Positions 18,010 to 25,996 of a DNA stretch of 60,043 nt are shown here, in pieces. The stretch's first letter is position 1; the number at the start of each line of letters is the position of its first letter. Made by a program: the position numbers and the translations under genes. Below the pieces are notes generated by a model that was not told the origin of the DNA, did not search any database, and was given only the letters and a program-made list of their open reading frames with translations. Source of the stretch: a virus; the IMG/VR virus record IMGVR_UViG_3300036818_000078, positions 1 through 60,043 of that record; one strand, 5' to 3'.

Positions 18010-19979
18010 TGAGTGGAACAACTTTAGTAGTACAACGCAATTCTACCGTCATTAACGCTTCAGATTATGCGGGCGGTCGTATTCCTGACGGGGTAACCGA
18101 CTTTACTACAGTAATTCAGGCAGCACTCAATCAAGCTCATACCAATGGTGGTGGTACCGTCCTTGTTCCATTTGCAGGGAATGGGAATTATGTAATTAGC
18201 TCACCACTTGTCATTTATAGCAATACCACTCTGACCGTAGATCCAGGCGTGACAATAACAATGTCTGCAGGTGGAAACACCAACCTACTCAAGAACGCCT
18301 CAACCATTCCCTCTAGAACAGTTGCAGATGCTGTTACAACCGCAGCTTCTACAACAGTCACATCAGCAACCGCAAACTTTCAGGCTGGCGACGTGGGTAA
18401 AGCTGTGGGCGTACTTGGAGCGGGACCAAATTACGGACTCTCAACAGCTCCAGGATCACTGTATGGCACGATTGTCACCGTCAATAGCACAACAAGCGTG
18501 GTTCTGTCCGTTGCTGCAACAAGCTCTAAAACGAATGCAACACTAGCAGTATTTCCTGCTAGAGATACCAATATCACGGTTGTGGGCGGTTCATGGGATC
18601 GCGGTAATGCGGACTCTGTGTATCAATCACTCAATAGCCATAGCTTCTTCTTTCGTCGTGTCGATGGTCTGTTTTTCTCACAGGTCAAACAAATCAGCAA
18701 TGGTAGCCAAGGAATCGGTGGTCGATACGGATACTCAATTGCAGATGTCACAAAAGTTTTTGCTGAGAAGCTCGACTTTAACGTGGCAGGTGGAGGTATT
18801 CAGTTTGCAGGCCCTGCTCAGTACGTGACAATTCGTGGAATGACAGGCTTTTCCGGTGATGACCTGGTTGCTTTTGTCGCGACAGATGGACAAACGCAAG
18901 TCGGATCACTGCTGGGGGATGTGAACGGATCAATGACCGACATTCTTGTCGAAAACCTTCAGTGCAACAATGCCTATACTGCTCTCAAGATTGCATCGGG
19001 TATCGGCTCAAATAATGTCGCAAATACGATATCTAGGTTCAAAGCGCGTGATATCTTCGGCTCTACGATTTTCGGTCCTGTCAACATTGTTGATTACGCA
19101 GGTGCAACTACGTTTAGTGGTGAGATTGAAAATGTAAGCGTGGCACCCGGGGCGAATCAGCCGCTTATCAAGATTGCAGCAACAAATGCAGGAGAGGTTA
19201 TTCTAAAGGGTTTTAAATTTCCTAACCTGAGTACACCTAATACGGGCGTTATTAAGGTAGACCAACCCGTCACAAGCTTGATCATTAAAGATCTTGAGTT
19301 TATGTCTGCAAGTGCGACATCAGGCGCGATCATTCAGGTAAATACCACCTCTATAGCAAATCTCGTTATTGACGGTGCCCATACGCCGCTTAATCCAAGC
19401 GGTACCATCCACCTCATTCAGTTCAGCACAGCAAGCACTACAGTTACATCAATGCGACTGAGTAACATCTATCGAACATCGGGCGGGAATACAGTCAATG
19501 TAGTTGCTGCGAGCTATACATTTACAGATGTGCAATTTAACAATGTATATGAGTCAATAGCATCTTTGTTTGTTGCATCAGCAGATAGTGCCAACACAGT
19601 CAATATAGGGGCAAGCAACTGCCGATGTACCGGAGCGTTGATCATCCTGCAATCGCCTGCCAATATCGCATTAAACAATGTCAAGCATAGTCAGTCAGGC
19701 GGTGCTGTTCGTGCCAATTCCGCAGCTGCAACTCCCGTGCGTGTGCTTGGAGCAAACGTAGCGGTATCAGGCGGTACACTTTTTACTCGTACCGCAGCAC
19801 AAGCTCTGTCCGCAAATGGGTTGACCTTACTGCAAGATATATCACTCCTGACACCAACCGATCAGGATATTGTCAATAACAGCAATGGTGCTCTCAGTTG
19901 TGGTGCGGGATTGTGCATTTTCCACACGGGTGGTACAGGGAATGGATGGAAGAATCTGTACTCAGGGGCCACGTATTAG
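18009..19979 (+). CDS. Tail spike with pectate-lyase-like beta-helix
   Basis: 656 residues. Residues 15-60 contain SDYAGGRIPDGVTDFTTVIQ and then GGGTVLVPF, the classic start of the Pectate_lyase_3 / tailspike beta-helix (short-side D-G-x-x-D-x-T pattern). The rest shows repeated strand-turn units (IVDYAGATTFSGEIEN, LKGFKFPN, LIIKDLEF). Such spikes bind and often cleave surface polysaccharide, so this is the likely receptor-binding or depolymerase protein. Catalytic residues cannot be assigned by eye. Confidence 0.8.
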   Translation: MSGTTLVVQRNSTVINASDYAGGRIPDGVTDFTTVIQAALNQAHTNGGGTVLVPFAGNGNYVISSPLVIYSNTTLTVDPGVTITMSAGGNTNLLKNASTIPSRTVADAVTTAASTTVTSATANFQAGDVGKAVGVLGAGPNYGLSTAPGSLYGTIVTVNSTTSVVLSVAATSSKTNATLAVFPARDTNITVVGGSWDRGNADSVYQSLNSHSFFFRRVDGLFFSQVKQISNGSQGIGGRYGYSIADVTKVFAEKLDFNVAGGGIQFAGPAQYVTIRGMTGFSGDDLVAFVATDGQTQVGSLLGDVNGSMTDILVENLQCNNAYTALKIASGIGSNNVANTISRFKARDIFGSTIFGPVNIVDYAGATTFSGEIENVSVAPGANQPLIKIAATNAGEVILKGFKFPNLSTPNTGVIKVDQPVTSLIIKDLEFMSASATSGAIIQVNTTSIANLVIDGAHTPLNPSGTIHLIQFSTASTTVTSMRLSNIYRTSGGNTVNVVAASYTFTDVQFNNVYESIASLFVASADSANTVNIGASNCRCTGALIILQSPANIALNNVKHSQSGGAVRANSAAATPVRVLGANVAVSGGTLFTRTAAQALSANGLTLLQDISLLTPTDQDIVNNSNGALSCGAGLCIFHTGGTGNGWKNLYSGATY

Positions 19980-19995
19980 GAGGAATTATGGCAGT

Positions 19996-20247
19996 CTACA
20001 TGTCTGCATTCTCAGCTTTGCGTTTCGCACGACGTGCAGCATTGTATTCCCGTCGCCACGCAAGATTGTTCTTTTGCCAATCGCTATTGCGCTGCTTGAT
20101 CTTGTCGGGATCTTCTGCATATTGGAGGTCATCGCGGCGTTTATCGCCTGCCTTAGCTTTCTCAGGATTGTCCTTGCGCCACTTGGTGTGAGCGGCTTTC
20201 TTGTTCTGACGGCGCTCTTCATCGGTAAGTTTTCGAGGTCTGCTCAT
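19996..20247 (-). CDS. Small basic protein on the opposite strand
   Basis: 83 residues (start MSRPRKLTDEERRQNKK). It is highly charged: repeats of KWRKDNPEK, DPDKIKQRN, REYNAARRAKRK. The same kind of basic helix (REYNKRPEIREKRRKY) ends the HTH/zinc-finger protein at 36363-36833. The opposite strand also has an open frame with AGGAGG, but its composition is that of an antisense shadow. Such orphan basic proteins are often remnants or relatives of HNH homing elements. A weak promoter (TTGCCT, 17 bp, TACACT) ends only six bases before the ATG, so the message may be leaderless. Confidence 0.6.
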   Translation of the reverse strand: MSRPRKLTDEERRQNKKAAHTKWRKDNPEKAKAGDKRRDDLQYAEDPDKIKQRNSDWQKNNLAWRREYNAARRAKRKAENADM

Positions 20248-20373
20248 AGCGCAAGTGTAGCAAATCTCGACAATTGAGGCAATATGCCAAGATGTTTCAC
20301 CGTGCGAGAGGGATAGTTGAGCAGACGCACACGCTGGTATAGAATGACACATCATAAGGAGAATGAAAACGAC

Positions 20374-21795
20374 ATGATTTTTACACGTGAGCAGTGGTGT
20401 AGGGACGTGCTAAATCTCTTGGGTAACACGTCTCCTTCTGAACTGCTGATTAATTTTATGGTGGGATGGACTTGCTCTGAAACAAAAACAGATTCAGGAG
20501 CATTATTTAACTTGCTCAATTCTACACATGAAGCTCCTGAATCTACTGATTTCAATGCAACTGGTGTGCAGAACTATATCTCGTATGAGCAAGGCATACA
20601 AATGACTGTAGAGACACTAAACGGCAAATATTATCCTAGTCTTCTATCAGCATTAAAAAATAATACGATAACAAATCCTCTTAGTCTTGATATTCTTGCA
20701 AATTTGCATATGTGGTGCGGAGGCTGCGGATATGGAGAGAACTTTGTTCATCTTGGAGAGTTGCATAGAAACGATACATTTGGAGGTATCATGCAAATTA
20801 TTCCGTTGTTCAACAATAACTGTTTTAAAGGTGCGAACAATCCACGTTACATCATCCTGCACGGGACAGCAGGGGGCGCTAGTGCTTTGAACATCGCCCA
20901 ATACTTCAAAGGAACTGAAGGAGGCAATAACCCTACTAGTGCTCACTATGTCATTGATCAGGCAGGTGTCATTTATCAATGCAATAGTGAGGATGATGGT
21001 GCGTGGGCAAATGGAGTAGTTTCAGCAGGGCATGATCCATGGTGGAATGTGAACGGTAATCCCAATCCTAACAACATCACCATCTCAATTGAGCATGTAA
21101 AACCTGATACAGCGAACGCTACTCCGCTCACTCCTGCCCAGCAGGCTGCAAGTTTTGCGCTCGTAGCTGATATTTGCGAGCGGAGAGGAATACCTAAACG
21201 CCCTGCCGATGCATTAGGCGGAGTGACCGGACACTTTTCAATAGATCCTGTGAATCGCGCACGCTGTCCAGGTCCGTACAATTGGGACGCTTTGTGGGAG
21301 CATTTAGCAGGAAATCAACCGGAGGATATACCAGTGACCATCGATTTAACAAACGCTACTGTTGCATCACACTTTACCGGAGATGCTAATCAGTGGACAT
21401 GCAAAGATACGAAATTTACTCTGCATGGTGAAATCCTGACTTTCTATCAATCCTTTGGAGGTAACTCGCTATGCGGGCTTACACACCTGGGATTGCCTCT
21501 ATCAGCAGAAACGCCCATTCTCGGCAAACTAGGGACGGTCTACCAACGCTTTGAGCGTGGCGTACTTGCATTCGATCCCAACAAATTAACCGATAATCCG
21601 CCAGGATCGGGCCGTGTGTACTTGCTCCATATCGATAGCGGGCTGGGCCAAGACCCTCGAGTCGCCATTCTACAGGCACAGGTAGACAATCTCAAAAATC
21701 TGCCAGTGGTAGCCAATTTAGAACAAATTACCACTATCGGACAACGTATTCGTGATGACGTCGATCTTGTTGTAAAGCTTGCTACAGTCATTTAG
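20374..21795 (+). CDS. Endolysin: N-terminal wall-hydrolase-like domain, amidase, wall-binding repeats
   Basis: 473 residues. Start ATG at 20374 has AAGGAG twelve bases upstream, and the leader AAACGAC before it matches that of the gene at 16137. Residues 1-140 resemble a phage glycosidase-like domain (FMVGWTCSETKTDSGALFNL, later GVQNYISYEQGIQMTVETL). Residues about 155-320 are an N-acetylmuramoyl-L-alanine amidase (Amidase_2/PGRP) with apparent zinc ligands H163, H287 and C298. The C-terminus has LGFP-like units (CGLTHLGLPLSAE, VYQRFERGVLAFDP) that probably bind the wall. It precedes the holin genes, so it is the main lysin. Confidence 0.85.
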   Translation: MIFTREQWCRDVLNLLGNTSPSELLINFMVGWTCSETKTDSGALFNLLNSTHEAPESTDFNATGVQNYISYEQGIQMTVETLNGKYYPSLLSALKNNTITNPLSLDILANLHMWCGGCGYGENFVHLGELHRNDTFGGIMQIIPLFNNNCFKGANNPRYIILHGTAGGASALNIAQYFKGTEGGNNPTSAHYVIDQAGVIYQCNSEDDGAWANGVVSAGHDPWWNVNGNPNPNNITISIEHVKPDTANATPLTPAQQAASFALVADICERRGIPKRPADALGGVTGHFSIDPVNRARCPGPYNWDALWEHLAGNQPEDIPVTIDLTNATVASHFTGDANQWTCKDTKFTLHGEILTFYQSFGGNSLCGLTHLGLPLSAETPILGKLGTVYQRFERGVLAFDPNKLTDNPPGSGRVYLLHIDSGLGQDPRVAILQAQVDNLKNLPVVANLEQITTIGQRIRDDVDLVVKLATVI

Positions 21796-21811
21796 GAAAG
21801 GAAGTGATACT

Positions 21812-21910
21812 ATGCTGCATTTTCTTATGAATTGTCTTAACCCGCTCGCTGTCCTCATGCTGTTTACGGGAAGGGACATGTACCAAATGAGCTTAAATAC
21901 ATGTCCCTGA
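21812..21910 (+). CDS. Possible 32-residue hydrophobic peptide
   Basis: AAAGGAAG lies eight bases before the ATG. The product begins MLHFLMNCLNPLAVLML, a short membrane-like segment, and stops just after a hairpin at 21873-21907. It may be the truncated front of a lysis protein displaced by the adjacent homing endonuclease, or a small peptide in its own right. Low support. Confidence 0.3.
   Translation: MLHFLMNCLNPLAVLMLFTGRDMYQMSLNTCP
21873..21907. terminator. Hairpin GGGACATGT / ACATGTCCC between amidase and endonuclease genes
   Basis: Nine perfect base pairs with a 17-base loop. It lies at the 3' ends of both the amidase transcript (+) and the HNH/AP2 gene (-), so it may stop transcription from either side, but it has no clear U-run. 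Confidence 0.35.
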
Positions 21911-21915
21911 AAGAT

Positions 21916-22704
21916 CTAAAGGATATTGGTGTAGGCATGAGAACCAAAGATACGTATCGAAGCCTCGTTATAGGCACAAGCAGCTTCTTCGGCGGTATCA
22001 AAAGCACCGAGGTAGATGTGTTTTCCCTGGTGTTTAATTTGTGCTACCCAGTGGTTTCGCCTTTTCTCCCAAATTACACCGCGATAACCGCTTGTATTGC
22101 GTTTGTAAAGTCGTCCTACGGTGCTTTCAACCTGGATATCTGGCAAACCTTCATTGATGCGTGCAAAATCCTGATAATAATGCAATGCCGCCTTGTTGTA
22201 TTGAATGGCAGCTTCTTCTGGAGTGTCGTAAAGTCCCAAATGAATGAATTTGCCGTCAACAGAAATAGTTGCCCTCCATTTGTTTTGATGAGAAAAAACA
22301 CCCTTGTAAGGGCGTGTGCTAGAAATCTTGCCACGATTCATAACATTTTGTGCAATTGTAGCAAGTCGCAAGTTTTCTCTCCGATTATTCAGCGTATCCA
22401 AATCCTGATGATCCGTGACTTCTTGCGGATGAGGAAGCAAAGGGCGTCCGAGTTTGCGCTCCAAGATCGTACGATGCAAGCTAATGCGCCCATGCTGTTG
22501 CGATATGCCACTACCATGGCGTACGGCATATCCTCTTTGCACATGCCACTTGTATTGAGCCAAATCGCGATCTATTTCATCAATCAAGGCAAATTTGCCT
22601 TGAGAGAGTGGGATGAGAATTGTAGGAATATTGTTCTGAGGGGAGCTGAGTGCGTCAAAAACAAAGGTGTGCTGAGTGAGGTTTTCTGGTATACTGGTGT
22701 CCAT
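21916..22704 (-). CDS. HNH homing endonuclease with two AP2 domains
   Basis: 262 residues from the ATG at 22704 (AAAGGAAC upstream). Residues about 35-120 form an HNH nuclease (H77 in SLHRTIL, DHQDLDTLNNRRENL with the second histidine and asparagines). Two AP2 DNA-binding domains follow at about 132-185 (YKGVFSHQNKWRATI) and 205-258 (YRGVIWEKRRNHWVAQI). This is the structure of a free-standing mobile endonuclease. It is reversed relative to the lysis operon and has its own promoter, as expected of an inserted mobile gene. Confidence 0.9.
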   Translation of the reverse strand: MDTSIPENLTQHTFVFDALSSPQNNIPTILIPLSQGKFALIDEIDRDLAQYKWHVQRGYAVRHGSGISQQHGRISLHRTILERKLGRPLLPHPQEVTDHQDLDTLNNRRENLRLATIAQNVMNRGKISSTRPYKGVFSHQNKWRATISVDGKFIHLGLYDTPEEAAIQYNKAALHYYQDFARINEGLPDIQVESTVGRLYKRNTSGYRGVIWEKRRNHWVAQIKHQGKHIYLGAFDTAEEAACAYNEASIRIFGSHAYTNIL

Positions 22705-22784
22705 AGCAAGAGTTCCTTTCTTGTTATCACGGCTCCGGCTATTCCAGTAGCGCGGGGCCAAAACCATGTCAATTTGACCTCTTC

Positions 22785-22813
22785 AGTATACCACAAATCG
22801 GCTTCTCAAGCAA
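22785..22813 (-). promoter_or_regulatory. Promoter of the HNH/AP2 gene
   Basis: On the minus strand TTGCTT (22813-22808), 17 bases, TATACT (22790-22785), preceded by TG one base upstream (extended -10). It lies about 80 bases before the start codon. Confidence 0.55.
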
Positions 22814-22829
22814 GTTTAGGAGGTGTCAC

Positions 22830-23006
22830 ATGCCTTTTTTATTAAAACTAGTAGAACCTCACGCGGTTACGGCTTTATTCGTAGCGGCTTCCTGCCTCTT
22901 CGGTTTTGGCTATCCAGGCTATCAAGCTCGCAATTGGGCATGGGTACTTTGGCTTATCATTGGCATTCTTGCCATAGTTTCTTGGGTCATGCTCGTATTC
23001 TCTTGA
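22830..23006 (+). CDS. Small two-helix membrane protein, candidate holin
   Basis: 58 residues after TTTAGGAGGTG. Two hydrophobic segments (about 13-30, and 38-57 with WVLWLIIGILAIVSWVML) separated by a short polar turn are the layout of a class II holin. It lies after the amidase (across the inserted endonuclease) and before other membrane lysis genes. Confidence 0.6.
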   Translation: MPFLLKLVEPHAVTALFVAASCLFGFGYPGYQARNWAWVLWLIIGILAIVSWVMLVFS

Positions 23007-23038
23007 CGTCTCTGTGCTCTTTGCAGTAAAGGCGATGT

Positions 23039-23329
23039 ATGACAGATCAGTATGGAAGAGATCCGCGTGTGGACAAACATGAACAGATCCTTGACAAGCT
23101 CGTAGAGCAGCAAATAAGGATAGAAGAGATATTGAAAGTACAGATCAGGCGTGCTGATATTCAAGAAGCAGCACTAAAAGACAAGGATGATGCTGACCGG
23201 AAACGGGATTTGAAGTTAGCGGAAACGCTCGCGACAATGGGCCAATCTATGACCATGATCAAATGGGTAGCGGGACTCATAGGTGGCACTCTTATCCTCA
23301 ATTTTGCTCAGCATTTTCTACCTAAGTAA
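23039..23329 (+). CDS. Coiled-coil protein with C-terminal membrane anchor (lysis region)
   Basis: 96 residues: a charged coiled coil (about 10-72) followed by one transmembrane segment (MIKWVAGLIGGTLILNFA). This layout is shared by XhlA-type hemolysin/holin partners, which anchor at the membrane by a single C-terminal helix. Lies in the lysis cassette. Confidence 0.65.
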   Translation: MTDQYGRDPRVDKHEQILDKLVEQQIRIEEILKVQIRRADIQEAALKDKDDADRKRDLKLAETLATMGQSMTMIKWVAGLIGGTLILNFAQHFLPK

Positions 23330-23341
23330 GGAGGTGAGTGC

Positions 23342-23653
23342 TTGACACTTACTGTAGTAGATATCACTCCTATCATATTCTGCTTGATAGGGATAGTTAT
23401 ACCGCAATTCTACAGCAACACAAAATATAAGGCTGCTGTGATTGTTGTATGTATGTTTATTGTTTCGTTCGCTGGCGCTTGGATTATGCAGGTATCATTC
23501 AAACAACCATTTAGTATGATGTTTTCGCGTCTATTCTCGTTGATAGGAATATCACACGTCGTGTTTAGTACATCGCAGTCGGCCATGTATTGGAAAGTCG
23601 TACTCCAAAGAGTAGGATTTTACAAGAAAGAAGAGGAAGAGGAAAAACCATGA
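23342..23653 (+). CDS. Membrane protein of the lysis cassette
   Basis: 103 residues, TTG start with AAGGAGG at the proper distance. Three hydrophobic segments (about 7-22, 30-50, 58-80) and a basic/acidic tail ending EEEEEKP. No family recognised; membrane topology and position suggest a holin or antiholin. It overlaps the next start by four bases. Confidence 0.6.
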   Translation: MTLTVVDITPIIFCLIGIVIPQFYSNTKYKAAVIVVCMFIVSFAGAWIMQVSFKQPFSMMFSRLFSLIGISHVVFSTSQSAMYWKVVLQRVGFYKKEEEEEKP

Positions 23654-24045
23654 ACGTACCTATTGTCAACGTTATTATCGATCAATTTGCTTTGTACATC
23701 CTACCACCACTCATAGCATTTGTGTGGACTACTGGCGTTGTATACGCTCGCAAGGCTGGTGAGAAGCTTCCATCAAATGTGCGTAAAGTACTCTGGGACT
23801 ATGCGAACACAGTAGTCAAAAGCGTCATGCAGAAGGCCAATGAGGACTGGACGGATGAGCAGAAGAAGACCTATGCAGTAGGTGAGATACGACTGCTTCT
23901 CAATAAAGTAAGCAGGAAAGTGAGCGCCATGGTACCGGACGAGCTGATAGGCCATGTTGTTGAGCAAGTCATCTTCGAGATCAAGAAGGCGATTCCCCCT
24001 GTAGACCCACCTACACAACCTGCAATCAGGAGAGCAAGCCTATGA
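23650..24045 (+). CDS. LL-H family holin
   Basis: 131 residues. One N-terminal transmembrane segment (FALYILPPLIAFVWTTGVVY) is followed by a conserved soluble domain with ANTVVKSVMQKANEDW and KKTYAVGEIRLLLNK, the pattern of phi-LL-H-type holins (Phage_holin_6). It would permit lysin access to the wall. ATG lies four bases inside the previous gene; stop overlaps the next gene. Confidence 0.75.
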   Translation: MNVPIVNVIIDQFALYILPPLIAFVWTTGVVYARKAGEKLPSNVRKVLWDYANTVVKSVMQKANEDWTDEQKKTYAVGEIRLLLNKVSRKVSAMVPDELIGHVVEQVIFEIKKAIPPVDPPTQPAIRRASL

Positions 24046-24392
24046 GCCTGCAATCAGCTCAACAGGATATCATCGATGCACAGGCTGCGCTCCTAGCCCT
24101 AGGGACAATCACACCAAGCAACTTTGATCAGGCACGTGTGCAGATAGCAAAATGGAATAATGCCCAGCTCGAGATACAGAAGTATCAGAACGAGCAGTTT
24201 CGCCCCGACGCCTTCAGCTTGATCAATCAAATTCAGTCGGCAGCAGCAAATAGTGACAAGGTGAGCGTCATTTCACTCTTCTTGCGCAAATTTGCCGAAT
24301 ATGCTGCAACACAGACGCAAGCTTTAGAGCCGACGCATCCTACTGTAAAAAGTATTGTAGATGCTATGGGGCCAATGGGCACGGGGAATTAG
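24042..24392 (+). CDS. Helical protein of unknown function at the end of the lysis operon
   Basis: 116 residues, predicted all-helical with no membrane segment (QSAQQDIIDAQAALLALG, YATQTQALEPTHPTVKSI-like end). Start overlaps the holin stop by four bases. It is the last gene before the convergent tRNA cluster. Not recognised. Confidence 0.65.
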   Translation: MSLQSAQQDIIDAQAALLALGTITPSNFDQARVQIAKWNNAQLEIQKYQNEQFRPDAFSLINQIQSAAANSDKVSVISLFLRKFAEYAATQTQALEPTHPTVKSIVDAMGPMGTGN

Positions 24393-24403
24393 GAGAGGGA
24401 TGA

Positions 24404-24486
24404 CGGAGGATACAGGAGTCGAACCTGCATAGGTTTTATCCTAGACGGTTTAGCAAACCGCTTCAATACCGTTATGACAATCCTCC
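24404..24486 (-). tRNA. tRNA-Ser (GCU)
   Basis: Acceptor stem GGAGGAT/ATCCTCC with discriminator G, anticodon loop TTGCTAA giving anticodon GCU, a serine-type long variable arm (stem CTAGG/CCTAT-like) and T-loop TTCGACT. CCA is not encoded. Last of three tRNAs in transcription order. Confidence 0.9.
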
Positions 24487-24488
24487 AA

Positions 24489-24560
24489 GGCCCCTAACAG
24501 GACTTGAACCCGTAACATGCGCTTTACAGGAGCGCTGCTCTACCATTGAGCTATAGGGGC
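24489..24560 (-). tRNA. tRNA-Thr (UGU)
   Basis: Acceptor GCCCCTA/TAGGGGC, D-arm GCTCAATGGTAGAGC, anticodon stem GCGCT/AGCGC with loop CCTGTAA (anticodon UGU), T-loop TTCAAGT. Two to three bases separate it from its neighbours, so all three tRNAs are processed from one transcript. Confidence 0.93.
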
Positions 24561-24563
24561 AAA

Positions 24564-24644
24564 CGGTAGAGACACGAGTCGAACGCGCTAGGCTGTTACA
24601 CCCGACTGTTTTCAAGACAGTTTCCCACCGTTGGGCTCTCTACC
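24564..24644 (-). tRNA. tRNA-Ser (UGA)
   Basis: Acceptor GGTAGAG/CTCTACC, discriminator G, anticodon stem ACTGT/ACAGT with loop CTTGAAA (anticodon UGA), a serine-type variable arm and T-loop TTCGACT with several G-U pairs. D-stem is short. First of the cluster. Confidence 0.85.
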
Positions 24645-24650
24645 AAGGCA

Positions 24651-24659
24651 AGTATAGCA
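24651..24659 (-). promoter_or_regulatory. Extended -10 promoter element of the tRNA cluster
   Basis: Minus strand reads TGCTATACT seven bases before the first tRNA. The -35 region is poor, as usual for TGn-extended promoters. It would give the tRNAs transcription independent of the flanking plus-strand operons. Confidence 0.5.
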
Positions 24660-24692
24660 CCTTTTGCAAGGGGAATCTAACAGGAGAACAAA

Positions 24693-24857
24693 ATGTACAT
24701 TGTCGTAACAGAAGTGGAAGATGAGCAGAAGATGAGCACTATTGCTACTCTTCTCTACAAAGAAGGCACTTTCATTGTGTGGAAGTTTTTTGGACATCCT
24801 GACGATATAGAGCGTCTTGGCATCGCTATCAAAGGAATGGTACTCATACAGGTATAG
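24693..24857 (+). CDS. Small hypothetical protein before the protease
   Basis: 54 residues, ATG after CAGGAG. Alpha/beta pattern (MYIVVTEVEDEQKMSTIATLL) with no membrane segment. It is 12 bases before the papain-like protease and probably in its operon; it could be a partner or propeptide-like inhibitor, but this is speculation. Confidence 0.6.
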   Translation: MYIVVTEVEDEQKMSTIATLLYKEGTFIVWKFFGHPDDIERLGIAIKGMVLIQV

Positions 24858-24869
24858 AAGGAGATTAAT

Positions 24870-25616
24870 TTGACACAACACGCATATGGTAGGCTGCCTG
24901 ACCTGGAAGATTTTAGAGATCACACGTTTCAAATGGCACCTAGTGTTGCGCTGCCACCACTAGTCGATTTGAGGCCACAGTGTCACGCGGTTGAGGATCA
25001 GTTGAATTTGGGAGCCTGCACATCTTTCGCCGCTGGCGAGGCTATCAGAATGGCTAGAGAGAAACAGGGGCTACCTGACTTTGTGACCTCGCACCTTTTT
25101 CTCTACTATAATTCTCGCTCTAAGAGCACAAAGTCCGTTGACGCGGGAGCGACGATCAGGGATACCATCAAAGCTGCAGCAACCTTTGGGGACTGTGCGG
25201 AGACCGACTGGCCGTATGATATCTCCAAGTTTGCGAGCAAGCCTCCTGCTCAAAGCTATACCGATGCCAAGACAGATAGAGCGATTAGCTACTTGAGAGT
25301 TGCGCAGAGCTTGACGCAGATCAAGAATTGCCTAGCTCAGGGATTTTCACTAGACATCGGCTTTACTGTATACCAGTCATTCGAGAGTCAACAAGTAGCA
25401 GATACGGGAATAGTGCCTATGCCAAGCAAGAGAGAGTCAGTCTTGGGAGGACATAGTGTGCTTGTTGTGGGCTATCGTGACTCTGATAGCCGTTTTATAT
25501 GCAAGAATAGCTGGAGTGCGTCATGGGGAGACAAGGGATACTTTTACATGCCATATGCCTACTTGCAGGATAGTGGACTTTCAAGCGATTTCTGGACGGT
25601 GCGAGCCATCGGATAA
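24870..25616 (+). CDS. Papain-like (C1A) cysteine protease
   Basis: 248 residues, TTG start with AAGGAG at the proper distance. All catalytic positions of the C1 family are present: oxyanion-hole Q44, nucleophile C50 (LGACTSFA), H195 (GGHSVLVVGY) and N213 (CKNSWSASWGDKGYF). There is only a short N-terminal segment (YGRLPDLEDFRDHTF) and no signal peptide. It may act inside the cell or be carried by the virion. It lies between the lysis region and a strong terminator. C1 proteases are uncommon in phages, so this is a cargo or specialised function. Confidence 0.9.
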   Translation: MTQHAYGRLPDLEDFRDHTFQMAPSVALPPLVDLRPQCHAVEDQLNLGACTSFAAGEAIRMAREKQGLPDFVTSHLFLYYNSRSKSTKSVDAGATIRDTIKAAATFGDCAETDWPYDISKFASKPPAQSYTDAKTDRAISYLRVAQSLTQIKNCLAQGFSLDIGFTVYQSFESQQVADTGIVPMPSKRESVLGGHSVLVVGYRDSDSRFICKNSWSASWGDKGYFYMPYAYLQDSGLSSDFWTVRAIG

Positions 25617-25638
25617 GCTTGTGTAACTTTTTGACAAA

Positions 25639-25670
25639 AAGAGAGGGTAGAATTGTATCTACCCTCTCTT
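25639..25670. terminator. Strong bidirectional terminator hairpin
   Basis: AAGAGAGGGTAGA pairs perfectly with TCTACCCTCTCTT (13 bp, 6-base loop). It ends the protease transcript (+) and the small membrane protein transcript (-). Confidence 0.8.
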
Positions 25671-25676
25671 GCTGCA

Positions 25677-25781
25677 TTAATCACGGAAAAACATCCAATG
25701 TAAAAGTTTTGCCATTCCGAAGCAGCCGATCATGAACAGGAAAATGAAAAGAATAGCACCTGCAAGAGGCAAGATTTCCAT
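25677..25781 (-). CDS. 34-residue membrane peptide
   Basis: Start MEILPLAGAILFIFLFMIG after AGGAGA; one transmembrane helix and a short basic end. It is the last gene of the repressor operon, 11 bases downstream of the 25793 gene. A small membrane toxin or exclusion peptide is possible but unproven. Confidence 0.5.
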   Translation of the reverse strand: MEILPLAGAILFIFLFMIGCFGMAKLLHWMFFRD

Positions 25782-25792
25782 ATCATTTTCTC

Positions 25793-25996
25793 CTATGGCA
25801 AGATGTCAATTCGTGGCTGTTTGTCCAGAGGGAGTGAACGGCTCCCATTGGCATACTGGATCTGCCAATCTAATTGAAACTTTCCATTTTCAAGCTTTAT
25901 AGTGTTCTGGATGACAGTGCTAGCACTGTCATCCAGCTCTCTTTGATAGCCGATGCACTTTTGCCCGACTATTTTCTCAACTTGATTTTCCATCAT
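25793..25996 (-). CDS. Small hypothetical protein in repressor operon
   Basis: 67 residues from the ATG at 25996, which has AAAGAGGGA just upstream and overlaps the end of the XRE gene by 20 bases. Sequence includes IVGQKCIGYQRELDD and a beta-rich C-terminus. No family recognised. Co-transcribed with the HTH genes. Confidence 0.55.
   Translation of the reverse strand: MMENQVEKIVGQKCIGYQRELDDSASTVIQNTIKLENGKFQLDWQIQYANGSRSLPLDKQPRIDILP

Noticed and set aside
19988-20191. Plus-strand frame with AGGAGG ribosome site after the spike gene (MAVYMSAFSALRFARRA...)
   Set aside because: Its residues (many Arg, Ser, Leu) are those expected from reading a Lys/Arg/Glu-rich gene backwards; the minus-strand protein is more plausible.
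21901-22845. Long plus-strand frame of 314 codons
   Set aside because: Antisense shadow of the HNH/AP2 gene, whose domains are clear.
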